DNA of 64,000 nucleotides from Cuniculiplasma divulgatum (GTDB taxonomy: Archaea > Thermoplasmatota > Thermoplasmata > Thermoplasmatales > Thermoplasmataceae). Made by a program: the position numbers and the translations under genes. Where the stretch lies: assembly GCA_031200235.1 (NCBI GenBank), contig CP133595.1, forward strand, positions 1-64,000, given 5' to 3'. Positions 24,855-33,851 of this stretch are shown piece after piece. The notes beneath the pieces are model-generated. The model was given only the letters and a program-made list of their open reading frames with translations. It did no database searches and was not told where the DNA came from. The stretch's first letter is position 1. The number at the start of each line of letters is the position of its first letter.

Positions 24855-26255
24855 TCATTCAGCTATTGGCCCATCAAGATCAGGAAGTATCATTCCCGGG
24901 TTCCTCCTCTTGTACATGACATACGCCAGGCTTATGATGATCCATGCTGCAAATGCTACTGTTCCGGATTCAAGTCCCGGTTCCGGAACTATGAATGTGC
25001 TGATAAATATGAAACCGAATAAAATCACCGAGACTACAGTTGCAGCGAGGCTGCTCCGCTGAATGCCAGAGGGGTTCTTTCTCTCAAGCGAAGGCAGAGA
25101 TACGTTCACAAGCGCATGCACAAGTATGACACCCAATGTGGCAGCAGTGGCGGCCATGAGGAAAGCGGTGAAACCGCCCAGGAACAGCACACCCAGAGCG
25201 GCTATTGCAAATGCCGCAGAGACAACCATTGCAGCTGATACCGAAGGGGTAAGCCTCACAGGATGTATCCGGGAAAGGCCCTTTGGAATCATCCCTTCTC
25301 TTGACATGGAATACATCACCCTTGAAGTCCCATTTGTTATGACCACGGTTCCCGTAAGAAGGCTGTTGATGAAGAGTGCGGTCACCAGGATTGCCATTCC
25401 TGTTCCCATGTAATTTTTGATGATGAAGATCCCCGGAACAAGATTTCCAGCATAATTCAGCATCTGGGACGGCCCCCAGGCAACAGTGAAAACGTATGCT
25501 GTGAACACGTAGAATGTCCCCAGTACCAGTATTGCCAGTACCACAGAGAGGCCTACTGTCCTCCTTGCATCCCTTGATTCCTCTCCCAGTGGTGTGGATG
25601 CGCCAAATCCGGAGAATGCAGTGTACATGAACAGCATGCCTATGCCAATGCCTGAAATGCCTCCTTTCGCAAGCCCCGGGCTGAATACAGCCGTTGTGTT
25701 GATTGAAGGATGCACCAGTATTATTATAATCCCGGAAACTGCAATCACTCCGATCTCAACCATAGCCATAATGGTGGTGTAGCCTGTAGACTGCCTTATG
25801 CCTGCCCGTGAAACGGCGAAACCGAACAGAATGGATGCAGCAAGGATTGGCAACCACGCAAATGTGGGCATCTGGACCCCGAATACATTGGAAAGAATCG
25901 CCGGAACAAAGACGGCGAGGCTCAGTCCCATAAAAGCAAGGGCAAACACCTGGTAGAAGATATAGAAGAAACCGGAAAAGAGCGCAGGTGATGATCCCAG
26001 GCCACCCTGCACATATGAATAGTAGCCACCTGCTCCAGCAATTCTCCGGGATATGCGCCTTATTATATACGCATTGAGCAGAACAACCAGGAAAGCCAGC
26101 AGAGCCGTAAGCGGCAGTGCGCCCAGTGCAAATGCAGCCGCTCCGGTGAACGTTGCTACTGCCGCCCCGGCAGGTGCAGATCCTGCGATGCCCTGGAATG
26201 TGCCCTGCAGGAGGCCGATGGAGTTTTTCTTCAGGCCTGGCACTTCAGGCACCAC
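24855..26255 (-). CDS. APC-superfamily amino-acid/polyamine permease
   Basis: 466 residues with 12 TMs. TM1 carries the APC unwound helix motif GIAGSAPAGAAVATFTG, and residues 70-80 show RISRRIAGAGGYYSYVQGGLG, the hallmark following TM2 (the family's GG-Y-x-Y motif). The substrate-facing TM6 contains TAFSGFGASTPLGEESRD, also typical of APC proteins. Substrate is an amino acid or a related amine; sequence alone does not tell. A second APC gene lies at 58741-60234 with a related architecture. Independent transcription is likely, with 158 bp to the next gene. Confidence 0.87.
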   Translation of the reverse strand: MVPEVPGLKKNSIGLLQGTFQGIAGSAPAGAAVATFTGAAAFALGALPLTALLAFLVVLLNAYIIRRISRRIAGAGGYYSYVQGGLGSSPALFSGFFYIFYQVFALAFMGLSLAVFVPAILSNVFGVQMPTFAWLPILAASILFGFAVSRAGIRQSTGYTTIMAMVEIGVIAVSGIIIILVHPSINTTAVFSPGLAKGGISGIGIGMLFMYTAFSGFGASTPLGEESRDARRTVGLSVVLAILVLGTFYVFTAYVFTVAWGPSQMLNYAGNLVPGIFIIKNYMGTGMAILVTALFINSLLTGTVVITNGTSRVMYSMSREGMIPKGLSRIHPVRLTPSVSAAMVVSAAFAIAALGVLFLGGFTAFLMAATAATLGVILVHALVNVSLPSLERKNPSGIQRSSLAATVVSVILFGFIFISTFIVPEPGLESGTVAFAAWIIISLAYVMYKRRNPGMILPDLDGPIAE

Positions 26256-26413
26256 CTTTTCTTATGGACTGCCCAAAAATGACTTCTCTAACGAATTTTG
26301 CACTATTAACGTTGATGGACATTTTATCACGGTAATGTAAGTTTTCTTACATCACTGTATGCTACTGTGCAATTTAAAATTTGCCGGAACATGGATGGGC
26401 AATATATTGAGCA

Positions 26414-27727
26414 TTAAGCCTTTACTCCAGGCGTTATTGCCTCCAGGCTTTTTCTCCTTGTTTCTGGAGCCAGGACTACCGAGATTACCAGGCCTGTTAT
26501 GGAAAGTGCAGCGAATATATAGAGTGAACTGAACACCGGAAACAGGGGAAATATGACTATGCCCATGATGGCACCCGCCCTGGACACGGCTGTGGCGACA
26601 CCCTGGGCAGTTGCCCTGATGCCGGTGGGATAGAGTTCTGTAGGATAGAACAGCGTCACGGCACCTATCCACTGCTCAAAGAGCACGTAAACAAAGAAAT
26701 ATGGAACCAGCACTGCTCCTGATATTCGTATTATTGACCCTGCAAGAAGCACAACTGACATTACAGTGAAGCCGGCAATTGTGAGAAATCTTCTGCCCAG
26801 CCTGTCGGCAAATGGAAGCCCTATGGCATAGCCAGCGATACCTCCAATATCAATAATTATCCCGCTTTCTGCAGTGAGCCTGAGATTCCCTGCGAAACCT
26901 ATTGTGCTTATGACCCTGGGAAAGTAAAAGCCCATTCCGTATGCGGCAACATCAAAGAGAAACCATGCGGAAAGGATGAAGAATGTTGTCATGGCGTACT
27001 TCCTGCTGAAAATCCCGTTCCTGTCGGGCTTCATATCAGCCTGCTCATGCATGGGGGGGCTGGGTGCACCAGAGAATTCCTGCATGGCTTTCTCCGCTTC
27101 CTGGACCCTTCCCCTAGATATGAGCCACCTTGGGCTTTCCGGAATGGAAAGGCGTACCAGTATGACGGGGACTGCAATGAGGCCGCCTATTATGAAGGTG
27201 TATCTCCAGAAGTACGGATTGCTGATGAATGTGACATTCATCAGGCTTGAGAACAGGGCACCTACCCAGTACATTGCAACCATCCCCAGCAGGAATTTTC
27301 CACGTGGTCGGGTTGGAGAGAATTCTGAGACCATGGTGGAGCTAACGGGATAGTCGCCGCCAATGCCAAGCCCCAGCATGAAACGGAATGAGAAAAGTTC
27401 AAGGAAATTCGTTGACAATCCTGAAAGGATTGCAAACACCACGAAAAGTATGAGATCGAGCCCGAATATCCTTCTTCTGCCAATTCTGTCTGCAAGCCTG
27501 CCGATTAGAGGTGCACCCATGAGCATGCCTGCAAATGCCGAAGCATTGACTGCCAGGTACTGTTCAGTGCTCAGGCCAATCTGGTGTGGAATCACCACCA
27601 TTGCAAGGGTGATGACTGAAAGATCGTAGCCGTTCAGGAACATGCCCATCGATGATATTGTGAAAATCTTCCAGTGTGATCGGGTCACAGGTGATCTGTC
27701 CATGGAGCCAAAGGGGAGCTGATCCAT
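26414..27727 (-). CDS. MFS sugar-porter-type transporter
   Basis: 437 residues from the ATG at 27727, chosen because TTTTATACCC lies about 20 nt upstream and because the longer frame would run into the divergent gene at 27827. Twelve TMs. Sugar-porter hallmarks are present: GRLADRIGRRRIFG after TM2, PESPRWLISRGR at the end of TM6, and FPTELYPTGIRATAQG in the C-terminal half (the family's PTE-YP-R motif). This places it among sugar/organic acid porters (e.g. the niacin/aromatic acid or sugar group). It is divergent from the tandem MFS pair at 27827 and 29112. Confidence 0.85.
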   Translation of the reverse strand: MDQLPFGSMDRSPVTRSHWKIFTISSMGMFLNGYDLSVITLAMVVIPHQIGLSTEQYLAVNASAFAGMLMGAPLIGRLADRIGRRRIFGLDLILFVVFAILSGLSTNFLELFSFRFMLGLGIGGDYPVSSTMVSEFSPTRPRGKFLLGMVAMYWVGALFSSLMNVTFISNPYFWRYTFIIGGLIAVPVILVRLSIPESPRWLISRGRVQEAEKAMQEFSGAPSPPMHEQADMKPDRNGIFSRKYAMTTFFILSAWFLFDVAAYGMGFYFPRVISTIGFAGNLRLTAESGIIIDIGGIAGYAIGLPFADRLGRRFLTIAGFTVMSVVLLAGSIIRISGAVLVPYFFVYVLFEQWIGAVTLFYPTELYPTGIRATAQGVATAVSRAGAIMGIVIFPLFPVFSSLYIFAALSITGLVISVVLAPETRRKSLEAITPGVKA

Positions 27728-27826
27728 GCTGACCGTAATCACGGGTATAAAAAAAGCTTTGTTTCCTGACTCTCGGCAATCATCGGATCTGCAATGTCTT
27801 ATTATTAACATCGGCATATTTGACCA

Positions 27827-29053
27827 TTGTACAGGAAAAGAAGCAGGGGGTACCTCCTTCAGCTCAATGCGGTCCACCTGGGGACAAATTATCTCTGGAT
27901 ATCATTCGAGAGCCTCATACTTCCAATCCAGCTCGAGCGCGTAACCGGCAACGATTCCACGAGCCTGCTGCTGGGTATCATAGCTTTCATAGGAATTTCC
28001 GTCGGCGTTGTTGTGAGCCTGTTCTTCGGTGTGCTGAGCGACAGCCGGAGCATCCTTTGGGGGAAACGCGGGCCGTACATAATAATCGGTTCTGTTGCTG
28101 CCTCCATAAGCATTGCAGTGGATATTTTGCTCCAGAACTACATATACGGCATCCTGCTTGGTTACATTTTTGTGCAGACCGGCACAAACGTTTCTTCAGC
28201 AGCATATCAGCCCCTCTTCCGTGACCTTGTGCCTGAAGACCAGAGGGGGCTTGCTTCCGGAATAAACGGAATTTACACTCTCCTTGGAAATGCCCTTGGC
28301 CTTGGGCTCTCTGGATACCTCATGTCCCTGAAAATGGATACGCCTGCCCTTGGAATCATGGGGGTTACCCTGCTGATTACATCTGTCATAACAACACACA
28401 CCATACGGCATGAGGATACACCCGTCCATGTGCCTGGCACTTCACTGTTTGGAACTTTCCTTGAGATCTTCAACCCTGGCGGGAAGTCTGAGGGGTTTTT
28501 CTGGCTTGTGGGATCCGCCTTTCTGGTATTTCTGGGCGTCACCGGCCTGAGCTTCTTTGAACTTTACTATTTCGAGGACGTGCTGAAATCCGCCAATCCT
28601 GCTGAACTTGTGGCCGTTTCCGGCATCTTTGTGCTGCTGTTCTCTGCCATAGGGACTGCCATTTTCGGCTTTCTCTCCGACAGGTATGGAAGATGGAGGA
28701 TGCTCCTGGCCGCTGCTGTTATGGGTGGAACTGCCACTGCACTGATTCCCTTCTTCCCGAAGTTTGATATATTTGTGATCCTGGGCATATTCATTGCCAC
28801 AGCTTACGGCATTTATTTCAGCGTATCAAAGGCTCTGGCAAGCGATCTTTCACCCAAAGAGGATGCAGGGAAATACATGGCCTACTTCAATATAGGAATA
28901 GGCGGATCATCGGCATTCTCTCCGCTGTTTTACGGCATCATACTGGACTATTTCGGAACAAGTTACCGCACTGGATTCACATATCTCTTTGAAATCGCAG
29001 CATCATTCTATTTCTTCAGCCTCATCTTTCTTGCTCTTGTTCCAAGGAAATAG
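27827..29053 (+). CDS. MFS transporter (GPH/SLC45-like), first of tandem pair
   Basis: 408 residues, 12 TMs. The start MYRKRSRGYLLQL is a TTG codon with a TATA-like TTATTATTAA about 27 nt upstream, and agrees with the shared start of the paralogue at 29112 (both contain NYLWISFESLILP). The GVLSDSRSI-GKRGPYII segment resembles the sugar-transporting GPH/SLC45 group, where R-GP-Y follows the TM2 loop; DRYGRWRMLL occurs at the second motif A. It may carry sugars or glycosides, but substrate is inferred only by family resemblance. Confidence 0.8.
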   Translation: MYRKRSRGYLLQLNAVHLGTNYLWISFESLILPIQLERVTGNDSTSLLLGIIAFIGISVGVVVSLFFGVLSDSRSILWGKRGPYIIIGSVAASISIAVDILLQNYIYGILLGYIFVQTGTNVSSAAYQPLFRDLVPEDQRGLASGINGIYTLLGNALGLGLSGYLMSLKMDTPALGIMGVTLLITSVITTHTIRHEDTPVHVPGTSLFGTFLEIFNPGGKSEGFFWLVGSAFLVFLGVTGLSFFELYYFEDVLKSANPAELVAVSGIFVLLFSAIGTAIFGFLSDRYGRWRMLLAAAVMGGTATALIPFFPKFDIFVILGIFIATAYGIYFSVSKALASDLSPKEDAGKYMAYFNIGIGGSSAFSPLFYGIILDYFGTSYRTGFTYLFEIAASFYFFSLIFLALVPRK

Positions 29054-29111
29054 CACTGTTACACTGGGAATGTTCGGAGAACCTTAAGATAATCATGAAG
29101 AATACAGAATC

Positions 29112-30365
29112 ATGGAAAGGGGCCACCGCCTTTCACTGCTGTTCCTGATTGGATTTAACTCCATATATCTGGGGGTCAACTACCTCTGGATATCCTTTGA
29201 GAGCCTCATACTGCCAACGGAAATAGGCGGGGTGGTGCCCGTGGGACAGATGGGGCTCTATCTTGGCGTCATAGCGGCAGTAGGCGCCGGCTCAGGCATA
29301 GCCGGAAACCTCGGGTCCGGATTTCTGGGCGACAGGATACATATTGGCGGTGCCAGGAGATATCCATACATAGCCATAGGCGTAGGAATGACAGTCCTTG
29401 CTGTCCTCCTGCAGCACTTCGTGACACTTTCGGTTTATGTCATAACTGCAGGATACGTTCTTCTTCAGGTGTTCTCAAACATTGCAATAGGATCTGTGCA
29501 GCCAGTTGTTGCTGAAACTGTAAGGAGTGAGCAGAGAGGGATTTCTGCTGGCATGAATGGCCTCTTCACGCTTACCGGCTCTGCCCTTGGCTTTGGCATA
29601 ACGGGATACCTGATGACCTATCATACGGAAGCTCTGGCCATATATGCAATTGCAGCCGGTGTGGCTTTCACCGGCATTGCCTCAATACTCACCCTTGCCC
29701 TTGGGAGAATTCCGGTGGCCCGTGCTGAACATATCCGTATATCATCTCTTCGGCACGTTCCGGCAGATATGAGGTCATTCCAGAGACTTGTGGGCGGAGC
29801 CTTCATGGTCTTCATGGGAATAACCGGCCTAACCTATTTCGAGCTCTATTTCTTCAGGCAGGTTCTCCTTGTCAGTGATCCGCAGCTTTATGTTGCCATC
29901 GCCGGAATAGTAGTTCTTGCCATATCGGCTGTGGCAAGCATAGTCCTGGGTCATTTCTCCGACAGAATTGGAAGATGGCGAATCCTCATTCTTGATTCTG
30001 CACTTGCCGCCATACCCACCGCAATGATTCCGTACTTCAGGTCATTCTATATATTCCTCATACTGGGGGCATTTATAGGATCCGCCTACGGAACCTTTTA
30101 CAGCGTATCATCAGCAATGGCAGGAGATCTTGTTCCAAAGAATGAAGCAGGAAAGTACATGGCTCTGTTCAATCTTGCCCTGGCCGGAGCGTCCACCGTA
30201 TCCCCGCTTATTTATGGGACACTCCTCTTTCTTTTCAGGAATACTGTCCACACGGGCTATGTGGCCTTATTCTCAACATCAGCTCTATTCTATCTTCTTG
30301 GATCATTCATCATTGTTCTGGCCTCCAGGGTATCCGGCAGCATTGGACATGGGATTCGGGCATAA
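29112..30365 (+). CDS. MFS transporter (GPH/SLC45-like), second of tandem pair
   Basis: 417 residues, 12 TMs, clearly homologous to the gene just upstream: shared NYLWISFESLILP near the start, matching RRYPYIAIG and DRIGRWRILI motifs, and KNEAGKYMALFN beside KEDAGKYMAYFN. The 58-bp gap and same direction suggest an old tandem duplication now diverged. Substrate unknown; the pair could transport related sugars. Confidence 0.82.
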   Translation: MERGHRLSLLFLIGFNSIYLGVNYLWISFESLILPTEIGGVVPVGQMGLYLGVIAAVGAGSGIAGNLGSGFLGDRIHIGGARRYPYIAIGVGMTVLAVLLQHFVTLSVYVITAGYVLLQVFSNIAIGSVQPVVAETVRSEQRGISAGMNGLFTLTGSALGFGITGYLMTYHTEALAIYAIAAGVAFTGIASILTLALGRIPVARAEHIRISSLRHVPADMRSFQRLVGGAFMVFMGITGLTYFELYFFRQVLLVSDPQLYVAIAGIVVLAISAVASIVLGHFSDRIGRWRILILDSALAAIPTAMIPYFRSFYIFLILGAFIGSAYGTFYSVSSAMAGDLVPKNEAGKYMALFNLALAGASTVSPLIYGTLLFLFRNTVHTGYVALFSTSALFYLLGSFIIVLASRVSGSIGHGIRA

Positions 30366-30380
30366 AGAATGCCCGCTTTA

Positions 30381-30938
30381 TCACGGATAAACGACAATGT
30401 ATGCCATCAGGCCTATGATTGCAATCTGGAAAACCATCTGAACAAGAGCTCCGGCGGATATGATTCTCAGGTATCTGGGCAGTCTTCCTTCGCCGGTTCC
30501 TCCATTGATGGATTTAACGATTTTGAGGGAATAAGGCACAATGGTTGAAAAGCCAGTTCCCACCAGGAGAAAACCCATTATGATTATCGCCCTGAACAGC
30601 CATGTTGAAAGGGTGAATATACCTTCACTGGACGCCAGCAGATAACCAGCTAACGGTACTGCTATGGAAACTGATGGGATGAAGAAGAGCGTCATGGGGA
30701 GAATCCTTACGGCAACATTCCTCCTGGTCTCCATTGGGGCATTGACCATCACAGTTGAAAACAGCAGTCCCAGGAAAACGTCAACCCCTGTCCATATGGC
30801 GCCAAGCAGAACATGGACATAGTCCAGGGCAAGTATGCTTCCCCACAGGTAAGCTATGGCAAGTGCAACAAATGGTACAGCAAAGGCAGTCAGTCCTGCA
30901 GGTGACAGACCGATTCTGAGAGCACTGGATTCTGTCAA
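30381..30938 (-). CDS. Small multi-TM membrane protein (copy B of paralogous pair)
   Basis: 185 residues with about five TM helices. The core LDYVHVLLGAIWTGVDVFLG has a conserved His and a H-V-L-x-G-x-x-W-T-G pattern, resembling CopD/DUF2269-type membrane proteins that bind haem or copper. It is a paralogue of the next gene upstream (30935-31522), which overlaps its start by 4 nt (ATGA). Both end with a similar helix QMVFQIAIIGLMAYIV. They could form a heterodimer. I cannot name the function. Confidence 0.65.
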   Translation of the reverse strand: MTESSALRIGLSPAGLTAFAVPFVALAIAYLWGSILALDYVHVLLGAIWTGVDVFLGLLFSTVMVNAPMETRRNVAVRILPMTLFFIPSVSIAVPLAGYLLASSEGIFTLSTWLFRAIIIMGFLLVGTGFSTIVPYSLKIVKSINGGTGEGRLPRYLRIISAGALVQMVFQIAIIGLMAYIVVYP

Positions 30939-31522
30939 AGCGGATACCCCGTTGCAAAATGTGCCATAAACACTATTATGGTTATCTGAAGTACAAGCTG
31001 AACAAGCGATATCCGTATATTCATCATTGTTAGCCTGACAATTTTCCGTATATCCTTCCCTCCACGAAGAAGTTCGAGATACACTCTTGCCTCATTTGGA
31101 AGGAAGATAACCAGCCCCTGAACAGTAAGTATTATGGCTATTACTGCCACGATTATGAAATACGGCGATAGGAATGATATGTGAAGAGAAAGCGCAAGAT
31201 ATATTCCGGCAGTAACTGTTGTTGTGGATATGGCGGGCATGAAGAAGAGCATGACCGGGGTAAGCCTCTTTGAGACCTCGGCTCTGTCCTGGTTTCCAAG
31301 TCCCTTCATTATGTATGCGAAGAAGATGCCCATGACCAGGTCCATCCCTGTCCATGCAGATCCTGACAGTACATGGAAATATTCAAGGAAATAGAAACTG
31401 CGGCTAGCAATTATTATGGCAAGAAGAGCTGGGGGTATTATGAGCATTGGAAGCCCACGCTTCAGTGAACCTGAAATGGAATAGTTGATCTTCACAGCAT
31501 CCGTCGTGCTTACTTCTGTCAA
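30935..31522 (-). CDS. Small multi-TM membrane protein (copy A of paralogous pair)
   Basis: 195 residues, about five TMs, with LEYFHVLSGSAWTGMDLVMG matching the other copy, then a K/R-rich cytosolic loop (NQDRAEVSKRLTP) before RLTPVMLFFMPAIS, which pairs with RILPMTLFFIPSVS in copy B. The conserved His and Trp sit in the second TM. First gene of a two-gene operon. The likely metal- or haem-binding His suggests a redox role in the membrane, which is inference from the CopD/DUF2269-like pattern. Confidence 0.65.
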   Translation of the reverse strand: MTEVSTTDAVKINYSISGSLKRGLPMLIIPPALLAIIIASRSFYFLEYFHVLSGSAWTGMDLVMGIFFAYIMKGLGNQDRAEVSKRLTPVMLFFMPAISTTTVTAGIYLALSLHISFLSPYFIIVAVIAIILTVQGLVIFLPNEARVYLELLRGGKDIRKIVRLTMMNIRISLVQLVLQITIIVFMAHFATGYPL

Positions 31523-31615
31523 TGTTCATGATTATGTGCTGGCATTAATAAATAAATTTCCCTGCACAATTTTGACCGAAATCCCATGGCAGCAGTTGAT
31601 ACTTCCGGTCCACTG

Positions 31616-32512
31616 TCATGATTCTGCTCCGGAATTGCCTGAAATTTTCCCGGCTATGCTCAGTGAGTGAGGTACTGCCCTGACAGTGACAGGAAGTGTT
31701 CCCATATTTTCACCGTCTGCCTCCATGGGTGCATTGCCTTCCATTGATAACTCCCATAGGTGATACGTATTCACCTTCCTGTCGGATATATACGTTCCAT
31801 TCCTCAGCTTCCCAAGCTTGGAAAGAAGCTCCATTCTTCCCATACCTCCAACTATGTGGATGTCAAGCATTCCATCAGTCAGGGATGAATCTGGGGAAGC
31901 CAGCATTCCCCCGCCGAAATATCTCCCATTGGCCACTACAACTTCCACAGTTTCAAGTTCCAGCACAGATGTGCCGTACCGCAGGGTGATACCATATGTC
32001 CTGAGTTTCCAAAGTGACCTGATTACCCCGGTATTGAAAGCCCCTCTGCTCCTTCTGTGTGAATTTACATAAAGCATAACCTCCGCCCCGAATCCTGCCT
32101 CCATTATGTTGAGAAAACGCCTCTGTCTGTTTCCATATTCCATTAGACCCGAATCGATCCTAGTGAAAATGCCTGAGGCAAGCGATTCAAGAATCTCATG
32201 AGCATCAGGCAGCCCCAGGCTCCGCATGAAGTCGGATCCAGTCCCTGATGAAAGCGGGGCAATAATAATGTCCCTTTCGGCTGTGGCCTGCACTACCTCA
32301 TTTATTGTACCATCACCACCAACTATTATGATTCCGTCAAACCCTGCCGAAACTGCCTCAGCAGCAAGCAGTGTCGCATGTCCCGGTGAAGTCGTGTATG
32401 AAATGTCACTGGTTATTTTCTGGACCATATCCTTTATTTCAGGCCACCTGTGAAGTGACGAACCTGATCCTGCCACCGGATTCACTATTGCCTTGAACCT
32501 GATTTCAGGCAC
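31616..32512 (-). CDS. Diacylglycerol-kinase-type lipid kinase (YegS/DgkB family)
   Basis: 298 residues. The kinase signature is FDGIIIVGGDGTINEVVQATA (GGDGT loop), with PLSSGTGSDFMRSLG and an EAGFGAEV segment, all standard for the DAGK catalytic domain of the NAD-kinase-like fold. The enzyme transfers phosphate from ATP to a lipid alcohol; relatives act on diacylglycerol, sphingosine or undecaprenol. It overlaps the upstream FAD glycerol-3-phosphate dehydrogenase gene by 8 bp, and is the last gene of a three-gene operon with an AGPS-like gene. In an archaeon the acceptor may be an ether-lipid alcohol. Specific substrate not shown. Confidence 0.85.
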   Translation of the reverse strand: MPEIRFKAIVNPVAGSGSSLHRWPEIKDMVQKITSDISYTTSPGHATLLAAEAVSAGFDGIIIVGGDGTINEVVQATAERDIIIAPLSSGTGSDFMRSLGLPDAHEILESLASGIFTRIDSGLMEYGNRQRRFLNIMEAGFGAEVMLYVNSHRRSRGAFNTGVIRSLWKLRTYGITLRYGTSVLELETVEVVVANGRYFGGGMLASPDSSLTDGMLDIHIVGGMGRMELLSKLGKLRNGTYISDRKVNTYHLWELSMEGNAPMEADGENMGTLPVTVRAVPHSLSIAGKISGNSGAES

Positions 32513-33851
32513 CCCCTCCTGCCAGGTGTGTTTCAGCTTTCCTTTTCATGGAAGCACCAGCATCCATACTGTATATGGAAGAACCTTCCCTTCTCCTGAC
32601 AATATCATCAACTGTAATGGCACACTCATAGTCAAGATCATACTGCACCGGATCATCCACGGCATGGCGATCATAATCAATAACTGGAAGCTTTTCCAAG
32701 TCTGTACTGATTCCAAGATGCCGGGCAACTATTCCTGCCACTTTCCTAGAAGCTATGCGGTAATCCGTCAGTTTGCCCCCAAGCACATGTATGATGCCAT
32801 TTTCCTGGATAACGGAAAACTCCCTTGTTGCTTTTCCCGGATCGCTGCTCTCAGAAACAAGTGGCCTTATTCCGCTGAATGTTGTTATTATGGATCCTCT
32901 GTCAATTTTGCCAAAGATGGCTGATGTGCTCTCAATCAGGTAACTGATCTCCTCCTGGCTTACTTCCCTGTCCTCTGGGGATTCAACAAAGTTGTCTGTG
33001 GTGCCCAGGTGGACCACCTCGCCACGGGGAATTATGAAGAGCTGCCTTCCATCCAGCCGCGATCGGAAGGCAATTGCATTTTTAAAGGGAAACATTTCAG
33101 CAGGAAGTACAAGATGAATGCCTTTGCTTAGCCGTATCCCGGGCATACTGCCAGTTCCAGCTAATTTCATGACCTCTGCAGCCCAAGGTCCGGTGCAGTT
33201 GACAACCATTCTGGCATGCACCACATATTCCTTACCTGTCAGGCTGTCAGATACCTTTGCCGAAAATCCGTGTTCGTTTTTTTCAACCCCCATGAGCCTG
33301 ACATAATTCAGGCATAGGGCACCATGGTTGTGTGCAGAACATATGTTGCTCATGACAAGCCTTGCATCATCGGTCATGGCATCAAGGTATGAAAAATACC
33401 CTTTCACAGAGGAAGGATATTCTCCCCGGTTCCTGTGAAATACCGGAAATGTGATCCTCTGGCCCAGGAGATTGTAAATCACAAGGCCGAGCCTGATTTC
33501 CCATTTACGCCATGAATCAGGGGTAATAAGTATGTGAAACTCGATGTCCCTTACAATATGTGTATTTCGCCTCAGGTAATCCCGTTCCTTTATGAGATTC
33601 CTTACCTCACGAATCCTGCCCTGCTGCAGGTATCTGAGCCCGCCATGTATCAGCTTTGATGAAGCGGAGCTTGTTCCTGATGCAAAATCATTGGCCTCCA
33701 CCAGAACAGTGCTGATTCCAGCCTGGGCTAGAGTGTTGGCCACTCCCGATCCATTGATTCCTCCACCTATGACCAGTACATCAAATTTCCTGTTTTCAAG
33801 ATCATTTAGATCTGCCGCTCTTGTCTTTGCTGAGAATTCAAGATTTTCCAT
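32505..33851 (-). CDS. glpD: FAD-dependent glycerol-3-phosphate dehydrogenase
   Basis: 448 residues. FAD motif VLVIGGGINGSGVANTLAQAG, the family signature ASGTSSASSKLIHGGLRYLQQG, the NCTGPWAAEVM centre and IIHVLGGKLTDYRIASRKVA near the C-terminus are the GlpD/GlpA hallmarks. It converts glycerol 3-phosphate to dihydroxyacetone phosphate and hands electrons to the membrane. Its ATG immediately follows the stop of the AGPS-like gene (TGA|ATG, no gap), and its end overlaps the lipid kinase gene. Compared with the GlpA-like gene at 17 kb, this one is a much better match to true GlpD. The product dihydroxyacetone phosphate is the scaffold used by AGPS enzymes. Confidence 0.88.
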   Translation of the reverse strand: MENLEFSAKTRAADLNDLENRKFDVLVIGGGINGSGVANTLAQAGISTVLVEANDFASGTSSASSKLIHGGLRYLQQGRIREVRNLIKERDYLRRNTHIVRDIEFHILITPDSWRKWEIRLGLVIYNLLGQRITFPVFHRNRGEYPSSVKGYFSYLDAMTDDARLVMSNICSAHNHGALCLNYVRLMGVEKNEHGFSAKVSDSLTGKEYVVHARMVVNCTGPWAAEVMKLAGTGSMPGIRLSKGIHLVLPAEMFPFKNAIAFRSRLDGRQLFIIPRGEVVHLGTTDNFVESPEDREVSQEEISYLIESTSAIFGKIDRGSIITTFSGIRPLVSESSDPGKATREFSVIQENGIIHVLGGKLTDYRIASRKVAGIVARHLGISTDLEKLPVIDYDRHAVDDPVQYDLDYECAITVDDIVRRREGSSIYSMDAGASMKRKAETHLAGGGA

